DNA of 64,000 nt, taken from positions 62,001 to 126,000 of the forward strand of contig JBJOIT010000001.1 in the NCBI GenBank assembly GCA_046046915.1, read 5' to 3'. The notes below the pieces were generated by a model. It was not told the DNA's origin. It saw only the letters and a list, made by a program, of their open reading frames with translations, and searched no databases. Shown piece after piece: positions 16,275 to 23,803 of this stretch. The translations under genes and the position numbers were made by a program. This DNA is from JBEEJZ01 sp046046915 (GTDB lineage Bacteria > Pseudomonadota > Gammaproteobacteria > Burkholderiales > Burkholderiaceae_C). How positions within the stretch are numbered: position 1 is the stretch's first letter; each line of letters opens with the position of its first letter.

Positions 16275-17072
16275 CTAGACCAGAAATACGTCGATGCTGT
16301 GGTGCAGCGTCTCGCGAATATCGGCATCGTCCGTGATGGGGTGGACCATGGCCATGCGGCAAGCCTCTGCAGGGGCAATGCCACCCACGATCAACTTTGC
16401 TGCGTACACCAGTAGGCGGGTGGAGATGCCTTCGGTCAGGCCGTGGCCCTTGAGCTGCCTAGCGGCATGGGCGATCTGCACGAGTTGTGCCGCCCGCGGT
16501 GCGTCCACACCGGTCTCGGTGCAGACGATGCGTGCCTCTTGTTCGGCATTGGGATAGTCAAACTCGAAAGCGGCAAAGCGTTGTTTGGTCGACGGCTTGA
16601 GGTCTTTCAGCAGACTTTGATAGCCGGGGTTGTACGAGATCACCAACTGGAAGTCTGGGTGGGCGAGCACGGTTTCCCCTTTTTTGTCGAGGGGGAGCTG
16701 CCGGCGATGGTCGGTCAAGGGGTGGATCACCACCGTGGTGTCCTGCCGAGCCTCCACGATTTCATCGAGGTAGCAAATCGCGCCGATTCGGGCAGCTCGC
16801 GTCAGTGGCCCGTCTTGCCAGCGGGTGCCCGTGACATCCAGCAGATAGCGGCCCACCAGGTCTGAAGCGGTCATGTCCTCATTGCACGCCACGGTGATCA
16901 GTTCGCGACCCAGGCGGTGCGCCATGTGCTCCACGAAACGTGATTTGCCACATCCCGTGGGGCCTTTCACCATCACTGGCAGGCGTGCGGCGTAGGCGGC
17001 CTCGAACAAGGCAATCTCATTGCCTTGAGGCTGGTAGTAGGGCGAGGGCGCCGTGGTGTTGGCTGAAGACAT
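16275..17072 (-). CDS. cbbQ: CbbQ, MoxR-type AAA+ RubisCO activase
   Basis: A 265-residue ATPase. Walker A G-P-T-G-C-G-K-S occupies residues 37-44, Walker B I-C-Y-L-D-E-I is near residue 100, and sensor-1 is in V-I-S-Y-N-P-G-Y. With CbbO it forms the CbbQO remodelling complex. It lies 12 bp behind cbbM on the same strand, the arrangement seen for form II (Q2O2) systems. A second MoxR/VWA pair of unrelated role is encoded at 45201-48132. Confidence 0.94.
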   Translation of the reverse strand: MSSANTTAPSPYYQPQGNEIALFEAAYAARLPVMVKGPTGCGKSRFVEHMAHRLGRELITVACNEDMTASDLVGRYLLDVTGTRWQDGPLTRAARIGAICYLDEIVEARQDTTVVIHPLTDHRRQLPLDKKGETVLAHPDFQLVISYNPGYQSLLKDLKPSTKQRFAAFEFDYPNAEQEARIVCTETGVDAPRAAQLVQIAHAARQLKGHGLTEGISTRLLVYAAKLIVGGIAPAEACRMAMVHPITDDADIRETLHHSIDVFLV

Positions 17073-17084
17073 GACCGTTCCAAT

Positions 17085-18464
17085 TTAGCGGTGAGCGCCC
17101 AAGCGGTCACGCCAGCCGGGGTAGAGCTTGTCTGCATCACCCGGAAAAGATTCGAACGCTCGTGCAAATTCTCTATGCTCTTTGGCCCATTCGATGGGGT
17201 CGGCGCCCGCTTTCCAGCAGTCGTAGGCCTGGCGCAGCGAGGTTGCTCCTGCGGCAGGGGAGTCGATGTGGCCATACGAGCCGCCGCCCGAGGTGTTGAT
17301 CACATTGCCATGCCCCAGGTTTTCAAAAAAGCCTGGCAAGCGCAGTGCGTTCATGCCGCCCGAGATGATGGGCGTGGTGGGTTTCATGCCGAACCACTCC
17401 TGGTGGTACGCGGGCCCGGTGTAGCTGTCTCGTTCGATGATGTATGCGATGGCCCGGTCGTCCTTTTCGCCCTCCATCTTGCCGTAACCCATGGTGCCGA
17501 CGTGGATGCCCGATGCACCTTGCAGACGACTCATTTTGGCCAGTACATAGGCGGTGTAGCCCCGCTTGGCGCTTGGACTGGTGACAGCACCGTGCCCCGC
17601 CCGGTGGTAATGTAGGTACTGGTTGGCAAAATGCCGGCGGGCTGTGGTGACCATGCCCGGCCCCCCCACATAGCCATCGACCAGAAAGGCCACTTTGTCG
17701 GCGTCGGGGCCGAAAGTCCTCAGGATAAATTCGCCGCGGGCCAGCATTTCATAGTGATCGTCGGCGGTGATGTTGGCCGAGAACAGCTTGGCCTCACCGG
17801 TTTCGTCCATGGCCCGTTTCATGGCGTCATACACCAGCGGAATCGTCTTGGTCATGGGTGCGAAAACCTGATTGCCCTGCGGTTCATCGTTTTTGATGAA
17901 GTCACCACCGAGCCAGAACTGGTAAGCCGCTTTCGCAAAGGGCTCCGGGCGCAGGCCCAGTTTGGGCTTGATGATGGTGCCGGCGATGTAGCCGCCGTCC
18001 TTGAGGGGGCGGCCCAAAATACGCCACAAGTCAGAGATGTCCTTGGATGGGCCATCGAACAACTGGATGGCCCTGGGAGGCATGTAAAAGTCATAGATCT
18101 TGGCGTGCTCGATGTCCCCCATGCCCTGGTTGTTGCCTATCACCAGGGTCAGGAAAGACACGATCATCATCCGGCCATCGGTGACGTTGCGGTCAAACAG
18201 GTCCAGCGGATAGGCGATGCGCATGTCTTCGTTGGCTTCGTCGATCTGGTACACCAGTGCGTCCAGCCCCTTGGTGAAGTCGTCGGTGGTCGACACCTCC
18301 ACATTCGTCCCGGTAGAGGACTCTGCCGCAAAGTGCGCTGCCGCTTCCAGGTAGCCGTGACCGCTTTTGGGTTTCATCTTGTAGGCCACCAAGATGTGTT
18401 TACCGCCCTGGATCAAAGCATCTTCCCGGAGGCTCAAGTCTGCGTAGCGGTTGGACTGGTCCAT
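17085..18464 (-). CDS. cbbM: Form II ribulose-bisphosphate carboxylase
   Basis: A 459-residue RubisCO without a small subunit. Residues fall exactly at Rhodospirillum rubrum positions: K166 (G-T-I-I-K), carbamylated K191 with D193 and E194 (F-I-K-N-D-E-P), H287 and H291, and loop-6 K329 (G-Y-G-K-M-E-G). All catalytic residues are therefore present. Form II enzymes have low CO2/O2 specificity and suit high-CO2 or low-O2 settings. It leads the leftward operon cbbM-cbbQ-cbbO and faces the ParA gene across a 183-bp gap that holds a strong palindrome at 18527. No form I genes are in the window. Confidence 0.98.
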   Translation of the reverse strand: MDQSNRYADLSLREDALIQGGKHILVAYKMKPKSGHGYLEAAAHFAAESSTGTNVEVSTTDDFTKGLDALVYQIDEANEDMRIAYPLDLFDRNVTDGRMMIVSFLTLVIGNNQGMGDIEHAKIYDFYMPPRAIQLFDGPSKDISDLWRILGRPLKDGGYIAGTIIKPKLGLRPEPFAKAAYQFWLGGDFIKNDEPQGNQVFAPMTKTIPLVYDAMKRAMDETGEAKLFSANITADDHYEMLARGEFILRTFGPDADKVAFLVDGYVGGPGMVTTARRHFANQYLHYHRAGHGAVTSPSAKRGYTAYVLAKMSRLQGASGIHVGTMGYGKMEGEKDDRAIAYIIERDSYTGPAYHQEWFGMKPTTPIISGGMNALRLPGFFENLGHGNVINTSGGGSYGHIDSPAAGATSLRQAYDCWKAGADPIEWAKEHREFARAFESFPGDADKLYPGWRDRLGAHR

Positions 18465-18526
18465 ACGAAATCTCCTGTGTTGAACTGTGTTGCTTGCAAC
18501 TATAGGTAGCCCTACTCATAATGAAA

Positions 18527-18550
18527 ATTCAATAAAAATTTTTATCGAAT
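18527..18550. promoter_or_regulatory. Near-perfect 24-bp palindrome in the cbbM promoter, CbbR site candidate
   Basis: Two 12-bp arms (ATTCAATAAAAA and TTTTTATCGAAT) meet without spacer; only one base pair of the palindrome mismatches. It lies 62 bp upstream of the cbbM start and contains the T-N11-A spacing that LysR regulators such as CbbR use. The cbbR gene is at 19940-20851. It might serve the divergent ParA promoter as well. Function is inferred. Confidence 0.6.
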
Positions 18551-18647
18551 CAGTAATTTCTGATGTTTTTGAGAGGGTGCTTTGCAGCCCGCAGGTGTCA
18601 CACGGGCACAATCGGGGCCTTTACTGTGTCTCACAAGGAATGTCGCC

Positions 18648-19418
18648 ATGCCTCGCGTCGTTTTCAATCAAAAAGGAGGGGTGGGTAAATCCACCATCAC
18701 GTGCAACCTGGCCGCCATCAGCGCCAGTCAGGGATTGCGCACCTTGGTGATAGACCTGGATCCCCAGGGCAACTCCAGTGCCTATTTGATGGGGGCCTCA
18801 GCCTCGGAAGATCAGCCCACGGTGGCGGGATTTTTTGAAAACACCCTGAGCTACAGCTTGCGCACGGTGCTGCCAAGTGAGTTCATCGTGGCCACACCCT
18901 ACGAGCGCTTGCATCTGATGCCCTCCAGCCCAAACCTGGAAGAGTTACAAGGCAAGCTGGAATCACGCCACAAGATCTACAAATTGCGTGAGGCCTTGCA
19001 GCAACTGGCCAGCGATTACGACCGAATCTACATCGACACCCCGCCGGCGCTGAATTTCTACACGCGCTCAGCCCTCATCGCCGCGCGTGGCTGTCTCATC
19101 CCCTTTGATTGCGACGAGTTTTCTCGCAAGGCGCTCTACACCCTGCTGGAAAACGTGCAGGAGATCCAGGCCGACCACAATCGTGACCTGGTGGTGGAGG
19201 GCATCGTGGTCAATCAATTCCAGCCGCGCGCCAAACTGCCCCAGCGCATGGTGGACGACCTTGTGGCTGAAGGGCTGCCCGTGCTGCAGCCTTATTTGCC
19301 TTCGTCGGTGAAGATACGCGAATCACACGAGCAATCGCTGCCCATGATCTATCTGGAACCGAATCACAAACTCACGCAGGCCTTGGTGGCACTGCACGAC
19401 AGTCTGCCGCGGCGCTAG
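18648..19418 (+). CDS. ParA-family P-loop ATPase
   Basis: A 256-residue protein with the deviant Walker A N-Q-K-G-G-V-G-K-S-T at residues 7-16, the switch I region V-I-D-L-D-P-Q-G-N, and Walker B I-Y-I-D-T-P-P near residue 125. ATG at 18648 is chosen because AAGGA lies 8 bases upstream. ParA proteins form dimers on DNA to position cargo such as plasmids, chemoreceptor arrays or carboxysomes. There is no parB next to it and form II RubisCO is not normally packaged, so what it positions is unknown. It is transcribed divergently from cbbM. Confidence 0.88.
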   Translation: MPRVVFNQKGGVGKSTITCNLAAISASQGLRTLVIDLDPQGNSSAYLMGASASEDQPTVAGFFENTLSYSLRTVLPSEFIVATPYERLHLMPSSPNLEELQGKLESRHKIYKLREALQQLASDYDRIYIDTPPALNFYTRSALIAARGCLIPFDCDEFSRKALYTLLENVQEIQADHNRDLVVEGIVVNQFQPRAKLPQRMVDDLVAEGLPVLQPYLPSSVKIRESHEQSLPMIYLEPNHKLTQALVALHDSLPRR

Positions 19419-19433
19419 CGAGTCTGGCCCGCC

Positions 19434-19901
19434 TCAGTGCTGCGGCACTGTGCCTGCAGCCTTCGCGTTGGCCTGCAAACCGCCCTTGGCTTTCCACTCC
19501 GACATGCCGCCTTGCAGGATGCGCACGTTGTCGTGCCCGGTGGCGCGCAGGGCAAAACCTGCCTGGGCCGAAAGGGTGCCGGTGTTGCAGTAGACCAGCA
19601 CCGTCTTGTCTTTGGGGATGCGGCTGCGTTGGGCCAGCACCTGGCGCCACTCGATGTTGATGGCGCCTGGGATGTGTTCCTTGGCATATTGCGCTGGGTC
19701 TCGCACATCAATCACCATCATTTTGGGGTACTGATCGGCCGGCAGCTGCTCTGCAAAGACGGTGCCACCACCGTAGTCTGAAAACTCCAGAAAGCCCGCC
19801 AGTTCATCGGCCACCACGGCTTTGTTATCGGCCCAGGCCGACGTTGTGCTCAAGATCACGCCGCTCAAGGCCAGAGCAATCGTTGTCAGATGTTTGCGCA
19901 T
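19434..19901 (-). CDS. Secreted rhodanese-like sulfurtransferase
   Basis: A 155-residue single-domain rhodanese with an N-terminal signal peptide (M-R-K then a hydrophobic core, cleavage near A-W-A). The domain shows V-I-D-V-R-D, H-I-P-G-A-I-N-I and the active-site loop V-Y-C-N-T-G-T, with the catalytic cysteine. GAAGGA upstream supports the ATG at 19901 over a TTG at 19916. In a sulfur oxidiser it may handle periplasmic persulfide or thiosulfate sulfane sulfur. It lies between the ParA gene (convergent, 15 bp apart) and cbbR (same strand). Confidence 0.88.
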   Translation of the reverse strand: MRKHLTTIALALSGVILSTTSAWADNKAVVADELAGFLEFSDYGGGTVFAEQLPADQYPKMMVIDVRDPAQYAKEHIPGAINIEWRQVLAQRSRIPKDKTVLVYCNTGTLSAQAGFALRATGHDNVRILQGGMSEWKAKGGLQANAKAAGTVPQH

Positions 19902-19939
19902 GGGAAGATCCTTCAATAAGTTTCGACTTAATTATCGGC

Positions 19940-20851
19940 TCAGCGCCAAGCGTCCATTAGACCGGCCCCTTGCTCAACCAAAAATGCCTTGAATGCGGCG
20001 GAGGCGGGAGACAGTTTTCGGGTGCTCAGATGGGTGATGTACCAGTGCCCGATCTGGGGTAAGCCCTCCACATCAACTTGCGCAATATGCCCACTGGCCA
20101 GCTCGTGCCGCACCGTGCGCAGCGACAAAAAACTCAGGCCCATACCGGCCATCACAGCTTGTTTGATGGTTTCATTGCTGGGCATTTCCATCACCACTTT
20201 CATGGGCGTCTGGTGTTCGCTGAAAACACGCTCCATGGCGGCGCGGGTGCCAGAGCCAGGCTCGCGCACCACAAAACCATGGTCTTCCAGGGCGGAAAAC
20301 GCCAAGCGCTTGCGACGCACCAGGACGTGGTCCGGCGCCGCAAGTATGGCCAGGGGATTGCTGGCAAAAGGGGTGGCCATGCAGTCCAGGTGGCTGGGCG
20401 AGCGGCCCATCACCACCAGATCGGACTCGTTGCGCGTCATCATGCCCAGCACGTTTTCGCGATTGTCGATACGCAGTTGAATCTCGATGCCCGGAAACAG
20501 TTTGCCAAACTGCACCAGCAGCATGGGCATGAAGTATTTTGCGGTGCTCACTACCGCCAAATCAATACGGCCCCGGCGCTGGCCCACATGTTCTGCCATG
20601 GAGGCCTCCAGATCTTTCAGCTGGCCCATGGCGGCGGTGGCATGGGTCAAAAAAGCCTCACCCGCGTGGGTGAGCTTGATGTTGCGCCCCATGGGCTCGA
20701 CCAGGGCCAGGCCAAACGCGTCTTCAAGCTGGCGAATTTGCATGGAGACCGCAGGTTGCGTCACAAACAGGCGCTCGGCTGCCTTGGAGACCGACTGCTG
20801 CCGTGCGACCTCTAGAAAGGTCTGAATTTGCTTGAACGTGTAGGGCCGCAT
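19940..20851 (-). CDS. cbbR: CbbR, LysR-type regulator of Calvin cycle genes
   Basis: A 303-residue LysR protein: N-terminal HTH with F-L-E-V-A-R-Q-Q-S-V-S-K-A-A and T-Q-P-A-V-S-M-Q-I-R-Q-L-E near residues 8-45, then an effector-binding domain. ATG at 20851 gives the usual LysR N-terminus; the frame is open further upstream into the intergenic region but without family support. CbbR activates cbb operons in response to reductant and phosphorylated sugars. It is divergent from cbbY, so the 137-bp gap should contain its binding sites. Confidence 0.92.
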   Translation of the reverse strand: MRPYTFKQIQTFLEVARQQSVSKAAERLFVTQPAVSMQIRQLEDAFGLALVEPMGRNIKLTHAGEAFLTHATAAMGQLKDLEASMAEHVGQRRGRIDLAVVSTAKYFMPMLLVQFGKLFPGIEIQLRIDNRENVLGMMTRNESDLVVMGRSPSHLDCMATPFASNPLAILAAPDHVLVRRKRLAFSALEDHGFVVREPGSGTRAAMERVFSEHQTPMKVVMEMPSNETIKQAVMAGMGLSFLSLRTVRHELASGHIAQVDVEGLPQIGHWYITHLSTRKLSPASAAFKAFLVEQGAGLMDAWR

Positions 20852-20988
20852 GGCTGGTAGTCCTGAGGGATCAGTTTGAGCTGATGATTTTTCTATAAAA
20901 CGTGATTGGAGTTTATGTATTGCTGCCCGTAAAGTAAATCCATGCCGACTGATATAGCCGGTCTTTTTTCTCATTCTGAAAGATTGCC
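20852..20988. promoter_or_regulatory. cbbR / cbbY divergent promoter with LysR-type boxes
   Basis: The region holds TTTT-CTAT-AAAA (around 20887-20898) and, overlapping it, ATAAA-N12-TTTAT, an inverted repeat with T-N11-A character. Such boxes are where a LysR regulator would bind to repress its own gene and activate the divergent cbbY-fbp-prkB-tkt-gph-fba operon. The ATAAA/TTTAT arms resemble the cbbM-side palindrome at 18527. Confidence 0.5.
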
Positions 20989-21708
20989 ATGTCGACACGC
21001 CACCTGCAAGCCCTGATTTTTGATGTGGACGGCACCTTGGCAGACACCGAGAGTACCCATCGGGCGGCGTTCAATCATGCGTTTGCAGAGCTGGGCCTGG
21101 GCTGGCACTGGGACGAAGCGCTTTACACCGAGCTGCTCAACATTTCGGGCGGCAAGGAAAGGGTGGCCCACTATTGGCGGCAGGCTCATCCGGAGGTCAA
21201 GGCGCTCAATGGCCTGGCCATGCAGGAGACGATCTCCCGCATCCATGAGCTCAAAACTGCCGCCTATGAGGGGGCTGTCCAGGGTGGCGCGGTGCTGCTG
21301 CGCCCGGGCGTGCTGGCGCTGATCGAGGCCGCGCAGCGCGAGGGCTTGCATCTCGCGATCGCCACGACCACCTCGCCCGTCAACATTGCGGCCCTGCTGC
21401 GTACGGCGATAGGCTCAGATTGGCGGCATTACTTCACGGCAGTGGGCGATGCCTCCACGGCGCCCATCAAAAAACCTCACCCCCAGGTGTATCTGCAAAT
21501 GCTGGAAGCCATGCAACTCCCGGCGGCCAACTGCCTGGCATTTGAGGATTCCAGCAACGGTTTGCAGGCGGCCACGGCAGCAGGTTTGGCCACCATCATC
21601 ACCCCCACTCGCTACACCGCCCACCATGACTTTGAAGCCGCCTTGCGGGTGCTACCAGATCTGGGCGCGGTGAGCCTGGCGTCTTTGCGCCAGTGGCATG
21701 CCGTCTGA
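20989..21708 (+). CDS. cbbY: CbbY-type HAD phosphatase
   Basis: A 239-residue HAD-superfamily protein: motif I F-D-V-D-G-T-L-A-D-T-E near residue 11, a helical cap domain, motif II threonine in A-T-T-T-S, lysine motif K-K-P-H-P, and motif IV F-E-D-S-S-N-G. CbbY removes xylulose-1,5-bisphosphate, a RubisCO misfire product and inhibitor, giving xylulose 5-phosphate. It thus complements the CbbQO activase, which releases such inhibitors. First gene of the rightward cbb operon; fbp follows after 59 bp. Confidence 0.9.
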   Translation: MSTRHLQALIFDVDGTLADTESTHRAAFNHAFAELGLGWHWDEALYTELLNISGGKERVAHYWRQAHPEVKALNGLAMQETISRIHELKTAAYEGAVQGGAVLLRPGVLALIEAAQREGLHLAIATTTSPVNIAALLRTAIGSDWRHYFTAVGDASTAPIKKPHPQVYLQMLEAMQLPAANCLAFEDSSNGLQAATAAGLATIITPTRYTAHHDFEAALRVLPDLGAVSLASLRQWHAV

Positions 21709-21767
21709 GATCTGCCACCCTATGTTTTGAATCAATAGACCCCGACAGCCCCAAACCAGAGAACATC

Positions 21768-22856
21768 ATGTCCAAACGCTACACCCTGACCCAATACCTG
21801 ATTGAAGAGCGGCGTCGATTTCCCGGCGCCAGCGGAGACTTCAATGCCCTGATTCTGGATGTCGCCCTGGCCTGCAAGGCCATCGCTCGGGCAGTGGCGT
21901 TTGGCGAGCTTGGTGGGATTTTGGGCAATCACGATGCCGAGCTGGGCGGTGCCATCAACGTCCAGGGCGAAACCCAGAAAAAGCTGGATGTCGTCTCGAA
22001 CGACTACTTTGTGGAAATGAACCAGTGGGCCGGTCATGTGGCGGGCATGGCCTCTGAAGAAATGGAGCAGCCCAGCCAGATTCCGCCGCAGCACCCGCGT
22101 GGCAAGTACTTGCTGGTGTTCGATCCCCTGGATGGCTCCAGCAACATCGACGTGAATGTCTCGGTGGGCAGCATCTTCAGCATCTTGCGCGCACCGCAAG
22201 ACGTGATCGATTCAGGGCGTGACGTGGTGGAGAGCGATTTCTTCCAGCCTGGTGTGCAGCAGGCCGCCGCCGGGTATGCCCTGTATGGCCCCACCACCAT
22301 GCTGGTGCTCACCGTGGGCAATGGTGTCGCGGGTTTCACGCTGGACCCCAATCTGGGCGAGTTCATGCTGACGCATCCACACATCCAGGTGCCAGCCGAC
22401 ACCCAGGAGTTCGCCATCAATGCCTCCAACAGCCGTTTTTGGGAGCCTCCGGTCAAGCGTTATGTGGACGAGTGTCTGGCAGGCAAAACCGGCCCGCGCG
22501 GCAAGGACTTCAACATGCGCTGGATTGCCAGCATGGTGGCTGAGGCCCATCGCATTCTGATGCGTGGCGGTGTGTTCATGTACCCGCGCGACACCAAGGA
22601 CGCCTCCAAGCCAGGGCGCTTGCGCTTGCTCTACGAAGCCAATCCCATCGGTTTCATCATGGAGCAGGCCGGGGGGCGGGCCAGCACCGGCGAAAAGCCC
22701 ATGCTGCAGGTTCAGCCCACCGGTCTGCATCAGCGCATCGGCCTGGTATTTGGTTCGCGCAACGAGGTGGAGCGCATCGAGCGCTACCACGCCGAGCCCG
22801 CACAGGTGGAACTGGAGAACCCCTTGTTTGCCAAGCGCAGCCTGTTTCGCGACTGA
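21768..22856 (+). CDS. fbp: Class I fructose-1,6-bisphosphatase
   Basis: A 362-residue enzyme that releases phosphate from C1 of fructose 1,6-bisphosphate (and usually sedoheptulose 1,7-bisphosphate) in the Calvin cycle and gluconeogenesis. The metal-binding motif F-D-P-L-D-G-S-S-N-I-D is near residue 125 and the substrate-binding Y-P-R-D region near residue 270. ATG at 21768 matches the common S-K-R-Y-T-L-T-Q-Y-L N-terminus. Also called cbbF in cbb operons. Confidence 0.95.
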   Translation: MSKRYTLTQYLIEERRRFPGASGDFNALILDVALACKAIARAVAFGELGGILGNHDAELGGAINVQGETQKKLDVVSNDYFVEMNQWAGHVAGMASEEMEQPSQIPPQHPRGKYLLVFDPLDGSSNIDVNVSVGSIFSILRAPQDVIDSGRDVVESDFFQPGVQQAAAGYALYGPTTMLVLTVGNGVAGFTLDPNLGEFMLTHPHIQVPADTQEFAINASNSRFWEPPVKRYVDECLAGKTGPRGKDFNMRWIASMVAEAHRILMRGGVFMYPRDTKDASKPGRLRLLYEANPIGFIMEQAGGRASTGEKPMLQVQPTGLHQRIGLVFGSRNEVERIERYHAEPAQVELENPLFAKRSLFRD

Positions 22857-22894
22857 ATTTTTGAGCTTTAACGATCACCAGCAGGAGACCCACC

Positions 22895-23779
22895 ATGTCT
22901 GAACGCCACCCCATCATCGCCATCACCGGCTCCAGCGGTGCCGGCACCACCTCTGTCACGCGGACGTTCGAAAACATCTTTCGGCGCGAGGGAGTTAGCG
23001 CCGCGATCATCGAGGGCGACAGCTTTCATCGCTTCGACCGCAAGGAGATGAAGGTGAAGGCGGCTGAGGCCGAGCGCGCCGGCAACAACAACTTCAGCCA
23101 CTTTGGTCCGGAGAACAATTTGTTTTCCGAGCTCGAAACCCTGTTCCGTGACTACGCCAACACCGGCAGTGGCAAGCGTCGAAAGTACTTGCATGACGCC
23201 GAGGAAGCTGCCCCCTATCAGCAGGAACCTGGCACCTTCACCCCCTGGGAGGATGTGCCCGCCAACACCGATCTGCTTTTTTATGAAGGTCTGCATGGGG
23301 CCGTGGTCACGCCCGAGGTCAACATCGCCCAACACCCCGACTTGCTGATTGGCGTGGTGCCAGTCATCAATCTGGAGTGGATCCAGAAACTCTGGCGCGA
23401 CAAGTCCAAGCGCGGTTACAGCACCGAAGCGGTCACAGACACCATCTTGCGTCGCATGCCCGACTATGTGAACTACATCTGCCCGCAGTTCATGCACACC
23501 CATGTGAACTTTCAGCGGGTGCCCATGGTGGATACCTCCAACCCCTTTATCTCGCGTGACATTCCCTCGCCTGACGAGAGCATGGTGGTCATCCGCTTTG
23601 CCAAGCCCAAGGGCATTGATTTCCCCTATCTGCTGAGCATGATCGACGGTAGCTTCATGAGCCGCGCCAACACCGTGGTCGTACCCGGCGGCAAGATGGA
23701 GCTGGCGATGCAGCTGATCTTTACGCCCTTTATCTGGCGCATGATGGAGCGGCGCAAGCGTGCTCTGGGTGCGAACTGA
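22895..23779 (+). CDS. prkB: Phosphoribulokinase, proteobacterial type
   Basis: A 294-residue kinase that makes ribulose 1,5-bisphosphate from ribulose 5-phosphate and ATP, the step specific to the Calvin cycle. The P-loop is G-S-S-G-A-G-T-T near residues 12-19; I-E-G-D-S-F-H-R-F carries the catalytic aspartate near residue 42, and Y-E-G-L-H-G-A is near residue 133. Length matches the octameric, NADH-activated bacterial form (cbbP). AGGAG lies 7 bases before the ATG. Confidence 0.96.
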   Translation: MSERHPIIAITGSSGAGTTSVTRTFENIFRREGVSAAIIEGDSFHRFDRKEMKVKAAEAERAGNNNFSHFGPENNLFSELETLFRDYANTGSGKRRKYLHDAEEAAPYQQEPGTFTPWEDVPANTDLLFYEGLHGAVVTPEVNIAQHPDLLIGVVPVINLEWIQKLWRDKSKRGYSTEAVTDTILRRMPDYVNYICPQFMHTHVNFQRVPMVDTSNPFISRDIPSPDESMVVIRFAKPKGIDFPYLLSMIDGSFMSRANTVVVPGGKMELAMQLIFTPFIWRMMERRKRALGAN

Positions 23780-23803
23780 GTCAGATCTCGATTAGGAGCC
23801 GCC

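Noticed and set aside
16243..16362. Upstream extension of cbbO to 799 codons
   Set aside because: It would run inside cbbQ for 88 bp with no resemblance to CbbO; treated as open-frame read-back.
19402..19434. Terminator between the ParA and rhodanese genes
   Set aside because: Short convergent gap with no convincing stem or T-tract.
20852..20998. Upstream extension of cbbR by 49 codons
   Set aside because: It covers the divergent promoter region and precedes the canonical LysR N-terminus.
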